Below, piece by piece: positions 62,898-64,000 of a stretch of 64,000 nucleotides of DNA. Under the pieces are notes generated by a model that saw nothing but the letters and a program-made list of their open reading frames with translations, did not search any database and was not told where the DNA came from. The DNA lies in the NCBI GenBank assembly GCA_015243575.1, contig CP042469.1, forward strand, positions 1,454,929-1,518,928. The letters are read 5' to 3'. The DNA is from Clostridiales bacterium. GTDB lineage: Bacteria; Bacillota; Clostridia; Peptostreptococcales; Anaerovoracaceae. Both the position numbers and the translations under genes were made by a program. The stretch's first letter is position 1; every line of letters begins with the position of its first letter.

Positions 62898-64000
62898 TTA
62901 GCCCATATTAACAACATCGTACATGGAAAACATGGGCAGGATGATAGACATGATGATAAATCCTACAACAACAGCTAAAATTACGATGATCACCGGCTCG
63001 ATGAGCGCCGTCAGTTGTGAGGTCGCAGTATCCACCTCGCCGTCGTAAAAAGATGCTGTCTTCTCCAAGATTGCGTCCAGCGTTCCTGCCTCTTCTCCGA
63101 TCTTGATCATTTGAGTCAGCATCACGGGGAAAATTCCACGAGCGGTCAGGGTTTCCCCTACACTCAGTCCCTTTTTCAACTCATCTGTCGTGGAATCCAG
63201 TGCTTCTCGTATGACAGCATTTCCTACCACGTCGGCGCAGATTTGTATGCTGTTCAGAAGGGGTACCCCACTGCCCATCAGAGTACCGAAGGTTCGTGCA
63301 AAACGCGCGGTTAATATTTTAGAATATAGCTTCCCGAAGATCGGGGCTTTCATTTTGAAAAGATCCAGTGTCTTTCTTCCCTGACTGCTTGACGAGTAGG
63401 TGCGATATGCAAAGAAAACCGCTATGATGATAAGAATCACTATGTACCACTGATTCGTCAGAAAACTGCTGAGTCCAAGCAGAATTCTGGTTGGCAGAGG
63501 CAGCATCGTTCCCGACTGAGAAAGCATGGTAACAAACGTTGGAAGCACCTTTGTCACAAGCAGAATCACAACAGAAATAGCAAAGATGCTGATTGCCGCC
63601 GGATACGTCATAGCACCCTTAATCTTTTGGTTCAGAGAATTTTCCTTATCGTAATAGACCGCCATCCGTTCAAAGATGATGTCCAAAGTACCACTGGATT
63701 CCCCTACGGTAATCATGTCTGCAAGCATGTCCGGAAAAACACTGTGCCGTTTCATCGAATCAGAGAGCGACCTGCCTTTCTGAACATCGGAAAAGACTTC
63801 ATCGAGCACATCCTTCAAGCGCTTGTTCTCAGTCTGTTCCTTGACGATCTCAAGGCTTCGGAGCACACTGATTCCCGCGTTGATCACAACGGAAAATTGT
63901 CTGCAAAAAATTGCGATATCCTTTAAGGTTACTCGTTGCAGCTTGGACAGCTCTATATTGGAGGAAGCCTTAAAAGGCCTTAATCGGATCGGATAATATC
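62898..64000 (-). CDS. pilC: Type IV pilus inner-membrane platform protein PilC, partial
   Basis: The frame is open to the right edge (first whole codon ends at 63998), reading SNIELSKLQRVTLKDIAIFC and on into SVVINAGISVLRSLEI, so the GTG at 63887 is internal. Two GspF-type domains are present (MADMITVGESSGTLD, then MLTQMIKIGEEAGTLD) with membrane segments and the ending ILPMFSMYDVVNMG. It is the membrane platform for the pilus. The start, and any pilB/pilT ATPase genes, lie beyond the window. Confidence 0.93.
   Translation of the reverse strand, partial: YYPIRLRPFKASSNIELSKLQRVTLKDIAIFCRQFSVVINAGISVLRSLEIVKEQTENKRLKDVLDEVFSDVQKGRSLSDSMKRHSVFPDMLADMITVGESSGTLDIIFERMAVYYDKENSLNQKIKGAMTYPAAISIFAISVVILLVTKVLPTFVTMLSQSGTMLPLPTRILLGLSSFLTNQWYIVILIIIAVFFAYRTYSSSSQGRKTLDLFKMKAPIFGKLYSKILTARFARTFGTLMGSGVPLLNSIQICADVVGNAVIREALDSTTDELKKGLSVGETLTARGIFPVMLTQMIKIGEEAGTLDAILEKTASFYDGEVDTATSQLTALIEPVIIVILAVVVGFIIMSIILPMFSMYDVVNMG

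Noticed and set aside
1..64000. CRISPR array, prophage or replication origin
   Set aside because: No regularly spaced repeats, cas genes, phage structural genes, integrase or DnaA-box clusters are seen. The only repeats are those listed.

Overview
The window looks like chromosome from a Gram-positive anaerobe of the class Clostridia. Signs are strong AGGAGG-type ribosome sites before nearly every gene, an S-layer-homology surface protein, lipoprotein-type solute-binding proteins, a SpoIIE-type phosphatase, aspartase and malic enzyme, GHKL/LytTR two-component pairs, and type IV pilus genes with no outer-membrane parts. An assignment to an amino-acid-fermenting Clostridia family is inference; no 16S rRNA or other taxonomic marker is present.

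Layout. 1-6.5 kb holds the end of a sodium:solute symporter, a diguanylate cyclase, a malic enzyme-aspartase pair and a divergent LysR regulator. 6.5-41.4 kb is one leftward-transcribed block of about 35 kb with many overlapping or tightly spaced genes. It combines: (a) a peptide (RiPP/bacteriocin-like) export and maturation system with two NHLM-type ABC exporters (one with a C39 leader peptidase), a short HlyD-like protein, a radical SAM/SPASM enzyme, two 82-residue precursors with near-identical leaders, and three further Cys-rich or double-glycine small proteins; (b) two amino-acid ABC uptake systems whose binding proteins have the two halves of the SBP_bac_3 fold in swapped order; (c) a glutamate/dicarboxylate symporter, a DMT transporter, a lipoprotein M3 peptidase and a CAT-like acyltransferase; (d) a partner-switching module with a Cache-HAMP-SpoIIE-HATPase protein and a STAS protein; and (e) two GHKL/LytTR two-component systems.

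The most unusual feature is that two ABC ATPases, the symporter, a small membrane protein and a soluble protein all carry an RsbW-like HATPase domain. These domains keep the general fold pattern and an acidic pair but have lost the Asn and Asp needed to hold Mg-ATP. The only intact copy is in the SpoIIE protein. I infer a system in which the phosphorylation state of the STAS protein, set by an external signal through the Cache domain, controls several transporters post-translationally in step with peptide production. MlaB/MlaF is a known precedent for a STAS protein acting on an ABC ATPase. This reading is inference from domain patterns.

41.5-53 kb is a patchwork. It holds an XRE membrane regulator, uppP, an HxlR regulator divergent from a tandem radical SAM pair, broken mobile elements (an internally inverted IS1182-type transposase, a 5'-truncated IS3 transposase joined to an sbcC tail, a map remnant), and three copies of a ~180-190 bp repeat, two of which end in the 3' end of tRNA-Ser. 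One of these abuts the intact tRNA-Ser(CGA). It continues with a small WYL-regulator locus, a diacylglycerol-kinase-family gene and an M29 aminopeptidase. 53-64 kb is a leftward type IV pilus operon (pilC, pilin, prepilin peptidase, pilM, pilN, pilO, two minor prepilins, a PilX-like protein, a large secreted protein) with a potentially structured leader before the pilin. It runs off the right edge.
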